From: Pseudomonas triclosanedens
GTDB taxonomy: Bacteria > Pseudomonadota > Gammaproteobacteria > Pseudomonadales > Pseudomonadaceae
Direction of reading: 5' to 3'
NCBI RefSeq assembly: GCF_026686735.1
Contig: NZ_CP113432.1
Coordinates: forward strand, 2,655,001 to 2,719,000
Length of the DNA: 64,000 bases
This document shows positions 38,558 to 47,818 of the stretch, piece after piece. The translations under genes and the position numbers were made by a program. The first letter of the stretch is position 1. Every line of letters starts with the position of its first letter. The notes below the pieces were generated by a model that saw only the letters and a list, made by a program, of their open reading frames with translations, made no database searches and was not told the origin of the DNA.

Positions 38558-39460
38558 TCAGCGCTTGGACAGTTGCGCCTTGGCCACGCGGGAGCCGTTG
38601 GGTTTGTCGAGCACCGCGCAGATGCGCTGGCCGGCGTCGATCAGCCGGTTCAGGTCGATACCGGTGTGGATACCCAGGCCGTCGAGCAGGTAGAGCACGT
38701 CCTCAGTGGCGACGTTACCGGTCGCCCCCTTGGCGTAGGGACAGCCGCCGAGACCGGCGACCGAGCTGTCGAACACCGCGATGCCTTCCAGCAGGCTGGC
38801 GTAGATGTTCGCCGTGGCCTGGCCGTAGGTGTCGTGGAAGTGTCCGGCGAGCTGCGCGCGAGGCACGCGCTGGCCGACGGCTTCGAACATGCGGCGGGTA
38901 GCGCCGGCGGTACCGACGCCGATGGTGTCGCCCAGCGAGACTTCATAGCAGCCCATCGTGTGCAGTTCTTCTGCGACGGCGGCGACTTGCGCCACGTCTA
39001 CTTCGCCCTGGTAGGGGCAGCCGAGCACGCAGGAGACATAGCCGCGCACGCGCACGCCATGCTGGCGGGCGGCTTCCATGACCGGGACGAAACGCTCCAG
39101 GCTCTCCTTGATCGAGCAATTGATGTTCCTTTGCGAGAATGCCTCGGAGGCGGCGGCGAACACCGCGACTTCCTCGACCTTCGCTTCGAGCGCCGCCTCG
39201 AGGCCCTTCAGGTTCGGCGCCAGCGCGGCGTAGGTGACACCGGCCTTGCGCTGGATACCGGCGAAGACTTCGGCCGAGCCGGCCATCTGCGGCACCCACT
39301 TGGGCGAGACGAAGCTACCGACTTCGATGTAGCCCAGGCCGGCAGCGGTAAGGTCGTCCACCAGGCGTACCTTGTCGGCGACGGAGATAGGTTGTTTCTC
39401 GTTCTGCAGGCCGTCGCGCGGGCCGACTTCGACCAGGCGGACGGAGGTTGGCAGGGTCAT
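38558..39460 (-). CDS. liuE: Hydroxymethylglutaryl-CoA lyase
   Basis: A 300-residue TIM-barrel lyase cleaving HMG-CoA to acetoacetate and acetyl-CoA, the last step of leucine breakdown. Landmarks are VEVGPRDGLQNEK near the N-terminus (catalytic Arg/Asp), SCVLGCPYQGEV, and the cysteine signature SSVAGLGGCPYAKGATGNVA. The ATG at 39458-39460 follows AGAGGAC and gives the family length. It is the last gene of the liu operon. Confidence 0.94.
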   Translation of the reverse strand: MTLPTSVRLVEVGPRDGLQNEKQPISVADKVRLVDDLTAAGLGYIEVGSFVSPKWVPQMAGSAEVFAGIQRKAGVTYAALAPNLKGLEAALEAKVEEVAVFAAASEAFSQRNINCSIKESLERFVPVMEAARQHGVRVRGYVSCVLGCPYQGEVDVAQVAAVAEELHTMGCYEVSLGDTIGVGTAGATRRMFEAVGQRVPRAQLAGHFHDTYGQATANIYASLLEGIAVFDSSVAGLGGCPYAKGATGNVATEDVLYLLDGLGIHTGIDLNRLIDAGQRICAVLDKPNGSRVAKAQLSKR

Positions 39461-39504
39461 GGATTGTCCTCTTTGGATTCGGGCGAAGGCCGGAGACTGG
39501 AGCA

Positions 39505-39537
39505 CAGGATGGGGGTCGCCAGGCTTCGCCCATCCTG
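39505..39537. repeat. Short hairpin between liuD and liuE
   Basis: CAGGATGGG and CCCATCCTG are perfect arms around a 15-base loop. It is a minimal version of the GTAGGATGGGTGG repeat family seen elsewhere in the window and has no T-tract. It could set relative mRNA stability within the operon. Confidence 0.5.
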
Positions 39538-39559
39538 CGAGATCGCGGGAGGTCGGGCC

Positions 39560-41521
39560 TCAGGCCGAAGTTTCCTCCAGCTCCACCAGCGCGGTGCCTT
39601 CCGACACCAGCTCGCCTTCGCTGCAATACAGCGATTTCACCACGCCGGCGTGCGGCGCGCGAATGCTGTGTTCCATTTTCATCGCTTCGAGTACAACCAG
39701 AGCTGCACCGGCCTCGATGCTCTGGCCGGGCTTGACCAGGATGCGCACGATGCTGCCGTTCATGGGGGCGCCAAGACCGCCCTGGTGCGAGTGCGCGGCT
39801 TCCGCCTCGGCGATGGGGTCGAAGCGCTGCACCGCCACCAGTTCACCGTTCCACTCCAGATAGAGGCTGTCGCCACGGCGGATCACCTGGTGACGGCGGC
39901 GGATGTCGCCATCCTTCACCTCCAGCCACTGGCCGTCGAGGTGGGCGATGCGCTGGCCGCCGGCATGGCGCAGACGTACCACCTGCGATTCGCCCTTGGC
40001 CAGCAGGTGCAGGTCGGTTTCTCCCGGCAGGCCGCTGCGCCAGCCACTCTGGGCGGACCAGGGCGAGTGGGCGTCGTCGCTGCGCACACGGGCGGCTTCG
40101 CTCTGCACCCAGGCTTCGCCGGCCAGTTGCCAGAAGCGCTCCGGCAGGGCGGTGGCGGTGGGCAGCAGGGCGTCCTGGTGGCGGGCGATGAAGCCGGTAT
40201 CCAGCTCGCCGTCGGCGAAGGCCGGGTGAGCCAGCACGCGGCGCAGGAAGGCCAGGTTGGTCTTGAAGCCGCCGACGGCGGTTTCGCTCAGCATCGACAG
40301 CAGGCGCTGGCGCGCTTCCTCGCGGTTCTCGCCCCAGGCGATCAGCTTGGCCAGCATCGGGTCGTAGAACGGCGAAATGTCGTCGCCCTCGCGGATGCCG
40401 CTGTCCACCCGGCGGCCGGGGCCGGCGGAAGGCTCGCGGTACAGCGCGAGGTGGCCGCTGGCGGGCAGGAAGCCGCCTTCGGGGTCCTCGGCGTAGAGGC
40501 GCACTTCGATGGCGTGGCCCATCAGCGGCACCTGCTCCTGGGTGATCGGCAGCGGCTCGCCACGGGCGACGCGGATCTGCCAGGCTACCAGGTCGAGGCC
40601 GGTGATGGCTTCGGTGACCGGGTGCTCCACCTGCAGGCGGGTGTTCATTTCCATGAAGAAGAACTGGCCGCTGCCTTCGTCGTAGAGGAATTCCACGGTG
40701 CCGGCGCCAACGTAGCCGATGGCCTGGGCGGCGCGTACGGCGGCCTCGCCCATGCCTTGCCGCAGCTCCACGGAGAGGCCCGGTGCGGGAGCTTCTTCCA
40801 CCACTTTCTGGTGGCGGCGCTGGATCGAACAGTCGCGCTCGTTGAGGTACAGGCAGTTGCCGTGCTTGTCGGCGAAGACCTGGATTTCCACGTGGCGCGG
40901 CTTGGTCAGGTACTTCTCCACCAGCATGCGCGAGTCGCCGAAACCGGACTGCGCTTCACGCTGGGCGGATTCCAGCGCCTCGGCCAGTTCGGCCTCGCGC
41001 TCGACCACTTTCATGCCCTTGCCGCCACCGCCGGCGGCGGCTTTCAGCAGCACCGGGTAGCCGATGCGCTGCGCTTCGCGCTGGAAGGTCGCGTAGTCCT
41101 GGGCCTCGCCGTGGTAGCCGGGCACCAGCGGCACGCCGGCGGTTTCCATCAGCGCCTTGGCGGCGGACTTGCTGCCCATGGCGTCGATGGCGCTGGCCGG
41201 CGGGCCGAGGAAGACCAGCCCGGCCTCTTCGCAGGCACGGGCGAAGCCGGCGTTCTCCGAGAGGAAGCCGTAGCCGGGGTGTATGGCCTGGGCGCCGGCG
41301 GCCTTCGCGGCGGCCAGCACGGCATCGGCGCGCAGGTAGCTCTCGGCGGGCTTGGCGCCGCCCAGGTCGATGGCGATATCCGCCTCTTCGACGTGGCGGG
41401 CGTTGCGGTCGGTGGCGCTGTGCACGGCCACGGTGGTCAGGCCCAGGGCCTTGGCCGTGCGCATCACGCGGCAGGCGATCTCGCCGCGGTTGGCCACCAG
41501 GAGGGTATCGATCGTGCTCAT
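39560..41521 (-). CDS. liuD: Methylcrotonyl-CoA carboxylase, biotin-containing alpha subunit
   Basis: A 653-residue biotin-dependent carboxylase subunit. The biotin carboxylase domain covers about 1-445 (VANRGEIACRVMRTAKALG, AAAGGGGKGMKVV, FMEMNTRLQVEHPVTE), a BT linker follows at about 465-565, and the biotinyl domain ends the protein with the modified lysine in LEAMKMEH (Lys615). It carboxylates 3-methylcrotonyl-CoA with LiuB. Its ATG overlaps the liuC stop by one base. Confidence 0.95.
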   Translation of the reverse strand: MSTIDTLLVANRGEIACRVMRTAKALGLTTVAVHSATDRNARHVEEADIAIDLGGAKPAESYLRADAVLAAAKAAGAQAIHPGYGFLSENAGFARACEEAGLVFLGPPASAIDAMGSKSAAKALMETAGVPLVPGYHGEAQDYATFQREAQRIGYPVLLKAAAGGGGKGMKVVEREAELAEALESAQREAQSGFGDSRMLVEKYLTKPRHVEIQVFADKHGNCLYLNERDCSIQRRHQKVVEEAPAPGLSVELRQGMGEAAVRAAQAIGYVGAGTVEFLYDEGSGQFFFMEMNTRLQVEHPVTEAITGLDLVAWQIRVARGEPLPITQEQVPLMGHAIEVRLYAEDPEGGFLPASGHLALYREPSAGPGRRVDSGIREGDDISPFYDPMLAKLIAWGENREEARQRLLSMLSETAVGGFKTNLAFLRRVLAHPAFADGELDTGFIARHQDALLPTATALPERFWQLAGEAWVQSEAARVRSDDAHSPWSAQSGWRSGLPGETDLHLLAKGESQVVRLRHAGGQRIAHLDGQWLEVKDGDIRRRHQVIRRGDSLYLEWNGELVAVQRFDPIAEAEAAHSHQGGLGAPMNGSIVRILVKPGQSIEAGAALVVLEAMKMEHSIRAPHAGVVKSLYCSEGELVSEGTALVELEETSA

Positions 41522-42318
41522 CAGACTTGCTCCTGCCAGGCCGGTTTGCGTTTTTCCAGGAAGGCGCGCAGGCCTTCCTGCCCCTCGGGGCTGATGCGGA
41601 TGCGGGCGATTGCCGCTTCGGTATAGCGGCGCAGTTCGGGCTTGAGTTCGCCGGCGCCGATTTCATGGAACAGCGCCTTGCAGGCCACCAGGGCCGCCGG
41701 ACTGTTGTTCAGCAGGTTGGCGATCCAGGCGTCGGCCTTGTCGTCCAGCTCGGCGGCCGGGTAGTGCTCGTCCACCAGGCCCAGCTCGCGGGCGCGCACG
41801 CCGCTGAAGCGCTCGGCGGTCATGGCGTAGCGGGTGGCGGCGCGCTGGCCGATGGCCTTGGTGACGAACGGGCCGATGGTGGCCGGGATCAGGCCGATAC
41901 GCACTTCGGACAGGCAGAACTGCGCATCCTCGGCGGCCAGCGCCATGTCGCAGCAGGACACCAGACCGAGGCCGCCGCCGAAGGCCGCGCCCTGTACCAC
42001 GGCGAGGGTCGGTTTCTTCAGTTGATGCAGGTTGTAGAGCAGTTCGGCGAGCTGCTGGGCGTCGGCCAGGTTGCCCTGGTAGTCCAGTTGCACGGATTCC
42101 TGCATCCAGGAAAGGTCCGCTCCGCCGCAGAAATGCCTGCCGCGTCCGCGCAGCACCACCAGGCGCACGCGCTTGTCGCTGGCCACCGCGTCCAGCGCCC
42201 GGATCAGCTCGGCGATGGTCTGGGCATTGAAGGCGTTGTTCTTGTCCGGGCGGTTCAGCCAGAGGCTGGCGACGCCGCGCGGGTCGATATCGAGTTCTAT
42301 GTTCTGGAAGTCGGTCAT
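41521..42318 (-). CDS. liuC: Methylglutaconyl-CoA hydratase
   Basis: A 265-residue crotonase-fold enzyme (RPDKNNAFNAQTIAELIRAL, LRGRGRHFCGGADLSWMQ, VQGAAFGGGLGLVSCCDMALA). It hydrates 3-methylglutaconyl-CoA to HMG-CoA. The ATG at 42316-42318 lies ten bases after the liuB stop; a longer in-frame extension only runs over the end of liuB in another frame. Confidence 0.93.
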   Translation of the reverse strand: MTDFQNIELDIDPRGVASLWLNRPDKNNAFNAQTIAELIRALDAVASDKRVRLVVLRGRGRHFCGGADLSWMQESVQLDYQGNLADAQQLAELLYNLHQLKKPTLAVVQGAAFGGGLGLVSCCDMALAAEDAQFCLSEVRIGLIPATIGPFVTKAIGQRAATRYAMTAERFSGVRARELGLVDEHYPAAELDDKADAWIANLLNNSPAALVACKALFHEIGAGELKPELRRYTEAAIARIRISPEGQEGLRAFLEKRKPAWQEQV

Positions 42319-42328
42319 GGCGGCGGCC

Positions 42329-43936
42329 TTACATGCGGAAGACGCCGAAGCGGGTAGCTTCGATGGGCGCGTTGAGCGAGGCGGAGAGGGCGAGGCCGAG
42401 CACGTCGCGGGTCTGCGCCGGGTCGATGACGCCGTCGTCCCACAGGCGCGCGCTGGAGTAGTAGGGGTGGCCCTGGCGCTCGTACTGTTCGAGGATCGGC
42501 GCCTTGATCTTCGCCTCGTCCTCGGCGGATAGCGCACTGCCGGCGCGTTCGGCCTGCTCGCGCTTGACCTGGGCGAGCACGCCGGCGGCCTGCTCGCCGC
42601 CCATCACGCCGATCCTCGCGTTGGGCCACATCCACAGGAAGCGCGGATCGTAGGCGCGGCCGCACATGCCGTAGTTACCGGCGCCGAAGCTGCCGCCGAT
42701 GATCACGGTGAACTTCGGCACCTGGGCGCAGGCCACGGCGGTGACCAGCTTGGCGCCGTGCTTGGCGATGCCGCCGGCCTCGTATTTCTGGCCGACCATG
42801 AAGCCGGTGATGTTCTGCAGGAACACCAGCGGGATGCCGCGCTGGCAGGCCAGTTCGATGAAGTGCGCGCCTTTCTGCGCGGCCTCGGCGAAGAGGATGC
42901 CGTTGTTGGCCAGGATCGCCACCGGGTAGCCGTGCAGGTGGGCGAAGCCACACACCAGGGTGGTGCCGAACAGCGCCTTGAACTCGTCGAACTCGCTGCC
43001 ATCCACCAGGCGCGCGATGATCTCGCGCACGTCGAAGGGCTGCTTGCTGTCCACCGGGATCACCCCGTACAGCTCCTCGGCGGCGTATAGCGGCGCGCGC
43101 GGAGTACGGGTGTTGAGCTTGCCCTGCTTGGTCCAGTTGAGGTTGGCGATGCAGCGGCGCGCGATGGCCAGAGCGTGCTCGTCATTCTCGGCGTAATGGT
43201 CGGCCACGCCGGAGGTCTTGCAGTGCACGTCGGCGCCGCCCAGGTCCTCGGCGCTCACCACCTCGCCGGTTGCGGCTTTCACCAGCGGCGGGCCGGCGAG
43301 GAAGATGGTGGCCTGGTTGCGCACCATGATGGTCTCGTCGCTCATCGCCGGCACGTAGGCGCCGCCGGCGGTGCAGGAGCCCATCACCACGGCGATCTGC
43401 GGGATGCCCTGGGCGCTCATGTTGGCCTGGTTGAAGAAGATGCGGCCGAAGTGCTCGCGGTCGGGGAATACTTCGTCCTGCCGCGGCAGGTTGGCGCCGC
43501 CCGAGTCCACCAGGTAGATGCACGGCAGGCGGTTCTGCTGGGCGATGGTCTGGGCGCGCAGGTGCTTCTTCACGGTCAGCGGGTAGTAGCTGCCGCCTTT
43601 TACCGTGGCGTCGTTGCCGACGATCATGCACTCCACGCCTTCCACGCGGCCGATGCCGGCGACCACGCCGGCGGCGGCGACATCTTCGCCGTACACCTCA
43701 TGGGCGGCGAGGGCGGAGACTTCGAGGAAGGGCGAGCCGGCGTCGAGCAGGCGGTTGATGCGCTCGCGCACCAGCAGCTTGCCGCGCGCGGTGTGCTTGG
43801 CCTGGGCGGCGGCGCCGCCGCCTTCGTGGACGCGGCCGAGGAGGGCGCACAGGTCCTGGACGTTCTCCAGCATGGCCGCGGCATTGGCGGCGTATTCCGG
43901 GGAACGGGTATTGAGTTGGGTGCCGAGGATGGTCAT
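42329..43936 (-). CDS. liuB: Methylcrotonyl-CoA carboxylase, carboxyltransferase beta subunit
   Basis: A 535-residue acyl-CoA carboxyltransferase. It has [38 protein letters not shown], the [17 protein letters not shown] oxyanion region, and [21 protein letters not shown] in the C-terminal half. It transfers the carboxyl group from LiuD-biotin to methylcrotonyl-CoA. The ATG at 43934-43936 gives the canonical N-terminus. A REP-type hairpin separates it from liuA. Confidence 0.95.
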   Translation of the reverse strand: MTILGTQLNTRSPEYAANAAAMLENVQDLCALLGRVHEGGGAAAQAKHTARGKLLVRERINRLLDAGSPFLEVSALAAHEVYGEDVAAAGVVAGIGRVEGVECMIVGNDATVKGGSYYPLTVKKHLRAQTIAQQNRLPCIYLVDSGGANLPRQDEVFPDREHFGRIFFNQANMSAQGIPQIAVVMGSCTAGGAYVPAMSDETIMVRNQATIFLAGPPLVKAATGEVVSAEDLGGADVHCKTSGVADHYAENDEHALAIARRCIANLNWTKQGKLNTRTPRAPLYAAEELYGVIPVDSKQPFDVREIIARLVDGSEFDEFKALFGTTLVCGFAHLHGYPVAILANNGILFAEAAQKGAHFIELACQRGIPLVFLQNITGFMVGQKYEAGGIAKHGAKLVTAVACAQVPKFTVIIGGSFGAGNYGMCGRAYDPRFLWMWPNARIGVMGGEQAAGVLAQVKREQAERAGSALSAEDEAKIKAPILEQYERQGHPYYSSARLWDDGVIDPAQTRDVLGLALSASLNAPIEATRFGVFRM

Positions 43937-43967
43937 GGGGTCTCCACGAGCGGGAAAGCTGCTTTCG

Positions 43968-44038
43968 TAGGAGCGGAGCTTCTCCGCGATGCTCTTGTCC
44001 CGGCGTTGCCGGGATTTCGCGGACAAGGTCCGCTCCTA
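43968..44038. repeat. REP-type hairpin between liuA and liuB
   Basis: TAGGAGCG (43968-43975) pairs with CGCTCCTA (44031-44038), with a second inner stem TCCCGGC/GCCGGGA. This is the common TAGGAGCGG family of Pseudomonas REP elements. It sits within the operon and could reduce downstream expression or protect the liuA message end. Confidence 0.75.
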
Positions 44039-44061
44039 AGGGATCGAAGGAGCGGGTGGGT

Positions 44062-45225
44062 TCAGCGGGTCTCGTTGAACAGCTCGCGGCCGATCAGCAT
44101 GCGGCGGATTTCGCTGGTGCCGGCGCCGATCTCGTAGAGCTTGGCGTCGCGCAGCAGGCGGCCGGTGGGGAACTCGTTGATGTAGCCGTTGCCGCCGAGG
44201 ATCTGGATGGCGTCCAGGGCCATCTGGGTGGCGCGCTCGGCGGTGTAGAGGATCACCCCGGCGGCGTCCTTGCGGGTGGTCTCGCCACGGTCGCAGGCCT
44301 GGGCCACGGCATAGAGGTAGGCGCGGCTGGCATTGAGCTGGGTGTACATGTCGGCGACCTTGCCCTGGATGAGCTGGAACTCGCCGATGCTCTGGCCGAA
44401 CTGCTTGCGGTCGTGGATGTAGGGGACGATCACGTCCATGCATGCCTGCATGATGCCGATCGGGCCGCCGGCGAGCACCACGCGCTCGTAGTCCAGGCCG
44501 CTCATCAGCACCTTCACGCCGCCGTTGACCGCGCCCAGCACGTTCTCTTCCGGCACTTCCACGTCATCGAAGAACAGCTCGCAGGTGTTGGAACCGCGCA
44601 TGCCCAGCTTGTCGAACTTGTTGCCGCGGCTGAAGCCCTTCCAGTCGCGCTCGACGATGAACGCGGTGATGCCGTGGGCGCCTTTCTCCGGCTCGGTCTT
44701 GGCGTAGATCACGTAGGTGTTGGCGTCCGGGCCGTTGGTGATCCAGGTCTTGCTGCCGTTGAGCACGAAGCGGTCGCCGCGCTTCTCGGCGCGCAGCTTC
44801 ATCGACACCACGTCGGAACCGGCGTTGGGCTCGCTCATGGCCAGGGCGCCGATGTGCTCGCCGCTGATCAGCTTGGGCAGGTACTTGGCCTTCTGCTCCG
44901 CGTTGCCATTGCGCTTGATCTGGTTGACGCACAGGTTGGAGTGCGCGCCGTAGGACAGGCCAACCGACGCCGAACCCCGGCTGATTTCCTCGATGGCGAT
45001 GACGTGGGCCAGGTAGCCCATGTTGGCGCCGCCGTATTCCTCGCTGACGGTGATGCCGAGCAGGCCCATGTCACCGAACTTCTTCCACATGTCCATCGGG
45101 AACAGGTTGTCGGCGTCGATCTGCGCGGCGCGCGGGGCGAGTTCGCTGGCGACGAAGCCCTGCACCTGCTCGCGCAGCATGTCGATGGTTTCGCCGAGGC
45201 CGAAGTTGAGGGAGGGGTAGCTCAT
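44062..45225 (-). CDS. liuA: Isovaleryl-CoA dehydrogenase
   Basis: A 387-residue acyl-CoA dehydrogenase oxidising isovaleryl-CoA to 3-methylcrotonyl-CoA. Domains: N-terminal helical (1-120; [20 protein letters not shown]), central FAD-binding barrel ([34 protein letters not shown]), C-terminal helical ([40 protein letters not shown]). It follows liuR by 57 bases and opens the structural part of the operon. Confidence 0.95.
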   Translation of the reverse strand: MSYPSLNFGLGETIDMLREQVQGFVASELAPRAAQIDADNLFPMDMWKKFGDMGLLGITVSEEYGGANMGYLAHVIAIEEISRGSASVGLSYGAHSNLCVNQIKRNGNAEQKAKYLPKLISGEHIGALAMSEPNAGSDVVSMKLRAEKRGDRFVLNGSKTWITNGPDANTYVIYAKTEPEKGAHGITAFIVERDWKGFSRGNKFDKLGMRGSNTCELFFDDVEVPEENVLGAVNGGVKVLMSGLDYERVVLAGGPIGIMQACMDVIVPYIHDRKQFGQSIGEFQLIQGKVADMYTQLNASRAYLYAVAQACDRGETTRKDAAGVILYTAERATQMALDAIQILGGNGYINEFPTGRLLRDAKLYEIGAGTSEIRRMLIGRELFNETR

Positions 45226-45282
45226 GGAATCACCTGTACTTGTATTTGTAATTTGATGAGAGAGCGGAGCAGGGCGTCGGGG

Positions 45283-45687
45283 TCAGCTCGGCACGCGCTG
45301 CTTGCGGGGTTTGGCGGTCTCGGACATGGCCGCCAGGCAGCGTTCCTCGGCGGTGTCCAGTTCCAGTTTCATCTGCTCGATGTCGAGCAGTTGCTGTTCC
45401 AGTTGCGCGCGGCGCGCGGTGATCTTGTCGAGGAAGGTCTGCAGTTGCTTGTGGTTGCCGCTGCTGGGGTCGTAGAGGTCGATCAGTTCCTTGCACTCGG
45501 CCAGCGAGAAACCGATGCGCTTGCCACGCAGGATCAGCTTCAGGGCCACCAGGTCCTTCGGGCTGTAGATGCGCTCCTGGCCACGGCGCTCGGGGCTGAG
45601 CATGCCCTGTTCCTCGTAGAAGCGAATGGCGCGGGTGGTGACGTCCAGTTCGCGGGCCAGCTCTGAGATGGTGTAGGTCGTGGGCAT
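45283..45687 (-). CDS. liuR: MerR-family regulator of leucine/isovalerate degradation
   Basis: A 134-residue MerR protein with an N-terminal winged HTH (YTISELARELDVTTRAIRFY, EEQGMLSPERRGQERIYSP), the linking region LKLILRGKRIGFSLAECKELIDLYD, and a short C-terminal coiled-coil tail. It lacks an obvious metal-binding cysteine set, as expected for LiuR. It is the promoter-proximal gene of liuRABCDE and a perfect 16-base palindrome lies just upstream. Confidence 0.92.
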   Translation of the reverse strand: MPTTYTISELARELDVTTRAIRFYEEQGMLSPERRGQERIYSPKDLVALKLILRGKRIGFSLAECKELIDLYDPSSGNHKQLQTFLDKITARRAQLEQQLLDIEQMKLELDTAEERCLAAMSETAKPRKQRVPS

Positions 45688-45708
45688 GGGCTTGCTCGGT
45701 TGTTTACC

Positions 45709-45724
45709 TTTACGTTAACGTAAA
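45709..45724. promoter_or_regulatory. LiuR operator, perfect palindrome
   Basis: TTTACGTTAACGTAAA is a fully symmetric 16-mer 22 bases upstream of the liuR ATG. It fits the TTACGT-type motif I recall for MerR-family LiuR regulators of proteobacteria. It lies in the 232-base divergent gap shared with the sigma-54 activator gene. Confidence 0.78.
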
Positions 45725-45919
45725 CCTGCCTCGAGTCACTGTCAACACACCTCGAAGGCGGTGTGGGAAGAAACCCTGGCCTGGGAATTGCCTGCCTCGC
45801 GGGACTGACCTTGCCGGCAGGGGCTTCCCCTTTACTGACGCCGCCTGCGGGTGTACACAGCCCTGACCAGCCTGCGAGTTCCGCCCCAACACAGGGCGCG
45901 GAACCTACCGGAGCGAAGC

Positions 45920-47818
45920 ATGACTACAAGAACAATAAGCAGCGACGCGCTGCGTGAAGCCCACCTTGCCCGCGAACGCCTGCAACAGGAGGGCGAAGTG
46001 CCCAGCGGCGTGCTCCGCGAGGAGATCGACGCGTCCTGGCGCCGCAGCCTGGGCCACGGCCTGGATTGCGCGAGTGGCACCGAGCAGGCCCTCGACACAC
46101 GGATCGAGCCCGATGTGCTGCTGGCCGGCAACCGCCTGCTGCTGGATGCCGCCACTCCCGAACTCGACTATCTGCAGCAACGCCAGGGCCACGATGGAGT
46201 GATCATCCTGGCCAACGCCGACGCCACCATCCTGTCCGTCGAGGGTGCCCGCGAGCGCATGCAGAGCAAGGGCCTGGCCGACATCGTCCAGGGCGCCTGC
46301 TGGAGCGAAGCCTCCCGTGGCACCAACGCCCTGGGTACCGCCCTGGTGGAAAAGCGCGCCACGCAGATCGACTGCGGCGAGCACTTCCTTGACCGCCTCA
46401 GCCGCTTCTCCTGCACCTCGGTACCCATCGAAGGGCCGCAGGGCACCTTGCTCGGCGTGCTCGACATGACTCGCGAGGGGCCGCTTTCCGGCCCGCGCGA
46501 AAGCCTTTCGCTGCTCAGCCTCGCAGTGTTCCAGATCGAGGCGCGGCTATTTGCCGTCAGTCACCCGGGGCAGGTGGTGATCGCCTTCCATTACCGTCGG
46601 CAGTACCTCGACTCCGCCTGGCAGGGCCTGCTGGCGCTGGGGCTGGACGGCAAGGTGCTGGCCGTCAGCGGGCAGGCCTGCCAGTTGCTCGGTGCCAACC
46701 GCGAAAGCCTGGTGGGCCGGCGCAGCGAAGACTTGCTCGGCCTGCGCGGCGACCAGTTGCTGGCGCGCCTCTATCAGGGCGGCGTGGGCAGCCTGCAGAC
46801 GCCCAAGGGCGAGCTGTTCTACAAGACCCTGCAAGCGCCGCTGCGCAGCCATGCGGTGCCGGTCAGCGCCCGCGCGCCGCGCCCGGCGGCCGGTCCCGAT
46901 CTCGATGCCCTGGCCGGAAACCACCCGCGTTACGCCCGTGCGCTGCGCATGGCGCGTCAGGGGCTGGTGAACGAACTGCCGGTGCTGCTGCTGGGCGAAA
47001 CCGGCAGCGGCAAGGAAGTGGTAGCCCGTGCCCTGCACCAGGCCAGCGCGCGCAGCGACAAGCCCTTCGTCGCGGTCAACTGCGCAGCGATTCCCGAAGG
47101 GCTGATCGAGTCTGAACTGTTCGGCTACCGTGACGGTGCCTTCACCGGCTCACGACGCGGCGGCATGGTAGGCCGGCTGCAACAGGCCCACGGCGGCACG
47201 CTGTTCCTCGACGAAATCGGCGACATGCCGCTGGCCCTGCAAGCGCGTCTGCTGCGTGTGCTCCAGGAGCGCAAGGTGGCGCCGTTGGGGGCTGGCGAGG
47301 AGCAGGACATCGATGTCGCGCTGATCTGCGCTACCCACCGGGACCTCAAGCGCCTGGTGGAAGAAAAGCACTTCCGTGAAGACCTCTACTACCGCGTCAA
47401 TGGCATCAGCGTGAAGCTGCCGGCCCTGCGCGAGCGCGAGGACCTCGCCGAACTGGCCGCCGGCGTGCTCGCACGTCTCGGCGCGCCCAAGGTGAAACTT
47501 TCCACCGAACTGCTGGCGCTGCTGCGCGAGTACCACTGGCCGGGCAACATTCGCCAACTGGAGATGGTCCTGCGTACAGCGCTGGCCATGCGCGAGGAGG
47601 GTGAGGAAGAGCTGGGCCTGGAGCATCTGCCCGACAGCACCCTGGATGAACTCAGCGCTGGCGAAAGGCCGCAGAGCGGCAGCATCCGCGAAAACGAGCT
47701 GGAGCTGATCCGCCAGGCGCTGGAGCGCCACCAGGGCAACGTCTCCGCCGCCGCCGACGCGCTGGGCATCAGCCGCGCCACGCTGTACCGCAAACTCAAG
47801 CAACTCAAGGTGGGCTGA
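45920..47818 (+). CDS. Sigma-54-dependent activator, AcoR-like, heading the QHNDH-maturation gene set
   Basis: A 632-residue enhancer-binding protein. An N-terminal AcoR-type region with a GAF-like sensor spans about 30-215, followed by a PAS-like stretch at about 230-310. The AAA+ domain has Walker A GETGSGKE (359-366), Walker B GTLFLDEIGD (426-435) and a GAFTGS loop (406-411) where GAFTGA is usual. A Fis-type HTH ends the protein (GNVSAAADALGISRATLYRK). Its TGA overlaps the ABC gene ATG (ATGA), so it is co-translated with the transporter and may control it together with amine metabolism. The effector is unknown. Confidence 0.85.
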   Translation: MTTRTISSDALREAHLARERLQQEGEVPSGVLREEIDASWRRSLGHGLDCASGTEQALDTRIEPDVLLAGNRLLLDAATPELDYLQQRQGHDGVIILANADATILSVEGARERMQSKGLADIVQGACWSEASRGTNALGTALVEKRATQIDCGEHFLDRLSRFSCTSVPIEGPQGTLLGVLDMTREGPLSGPRESLSLLSLAVFQIEARLFAVSHPGQVVIAFHYRRQYLDSAWQGLLALGLDGKVLAVSGQACQLLGANRESLVGRRSEDLLGLRGDQLLARLYQGGVGSLQTPKGELFYKTLQAPLRSHAVPVSARAPRPAAGPDLDALAGNHPRYARALRMARQGLVNELPVLLLGETGSGKEVVARALHQASARSDKPFVAVNCAAIPEGLIESELFGYRDGAFTGSRRGGMVGRLQQAHGGTLFLDEIGDMPLALQARLLRVLQERKVAPLGAGEEQDIDVALICATHRDLKRLVEEKHFREDLYYRVNGISVKLPALREREDLAELAAGVLARLGAPKVKLSTELLALLREYHWPGNIRQLEMVLRTALAMREEGEEELGLEHLPDSTLDELSAGERPQSGSIRENELELIRQALERHQGNVSAAADALGISRATLYRKLKQLKVG

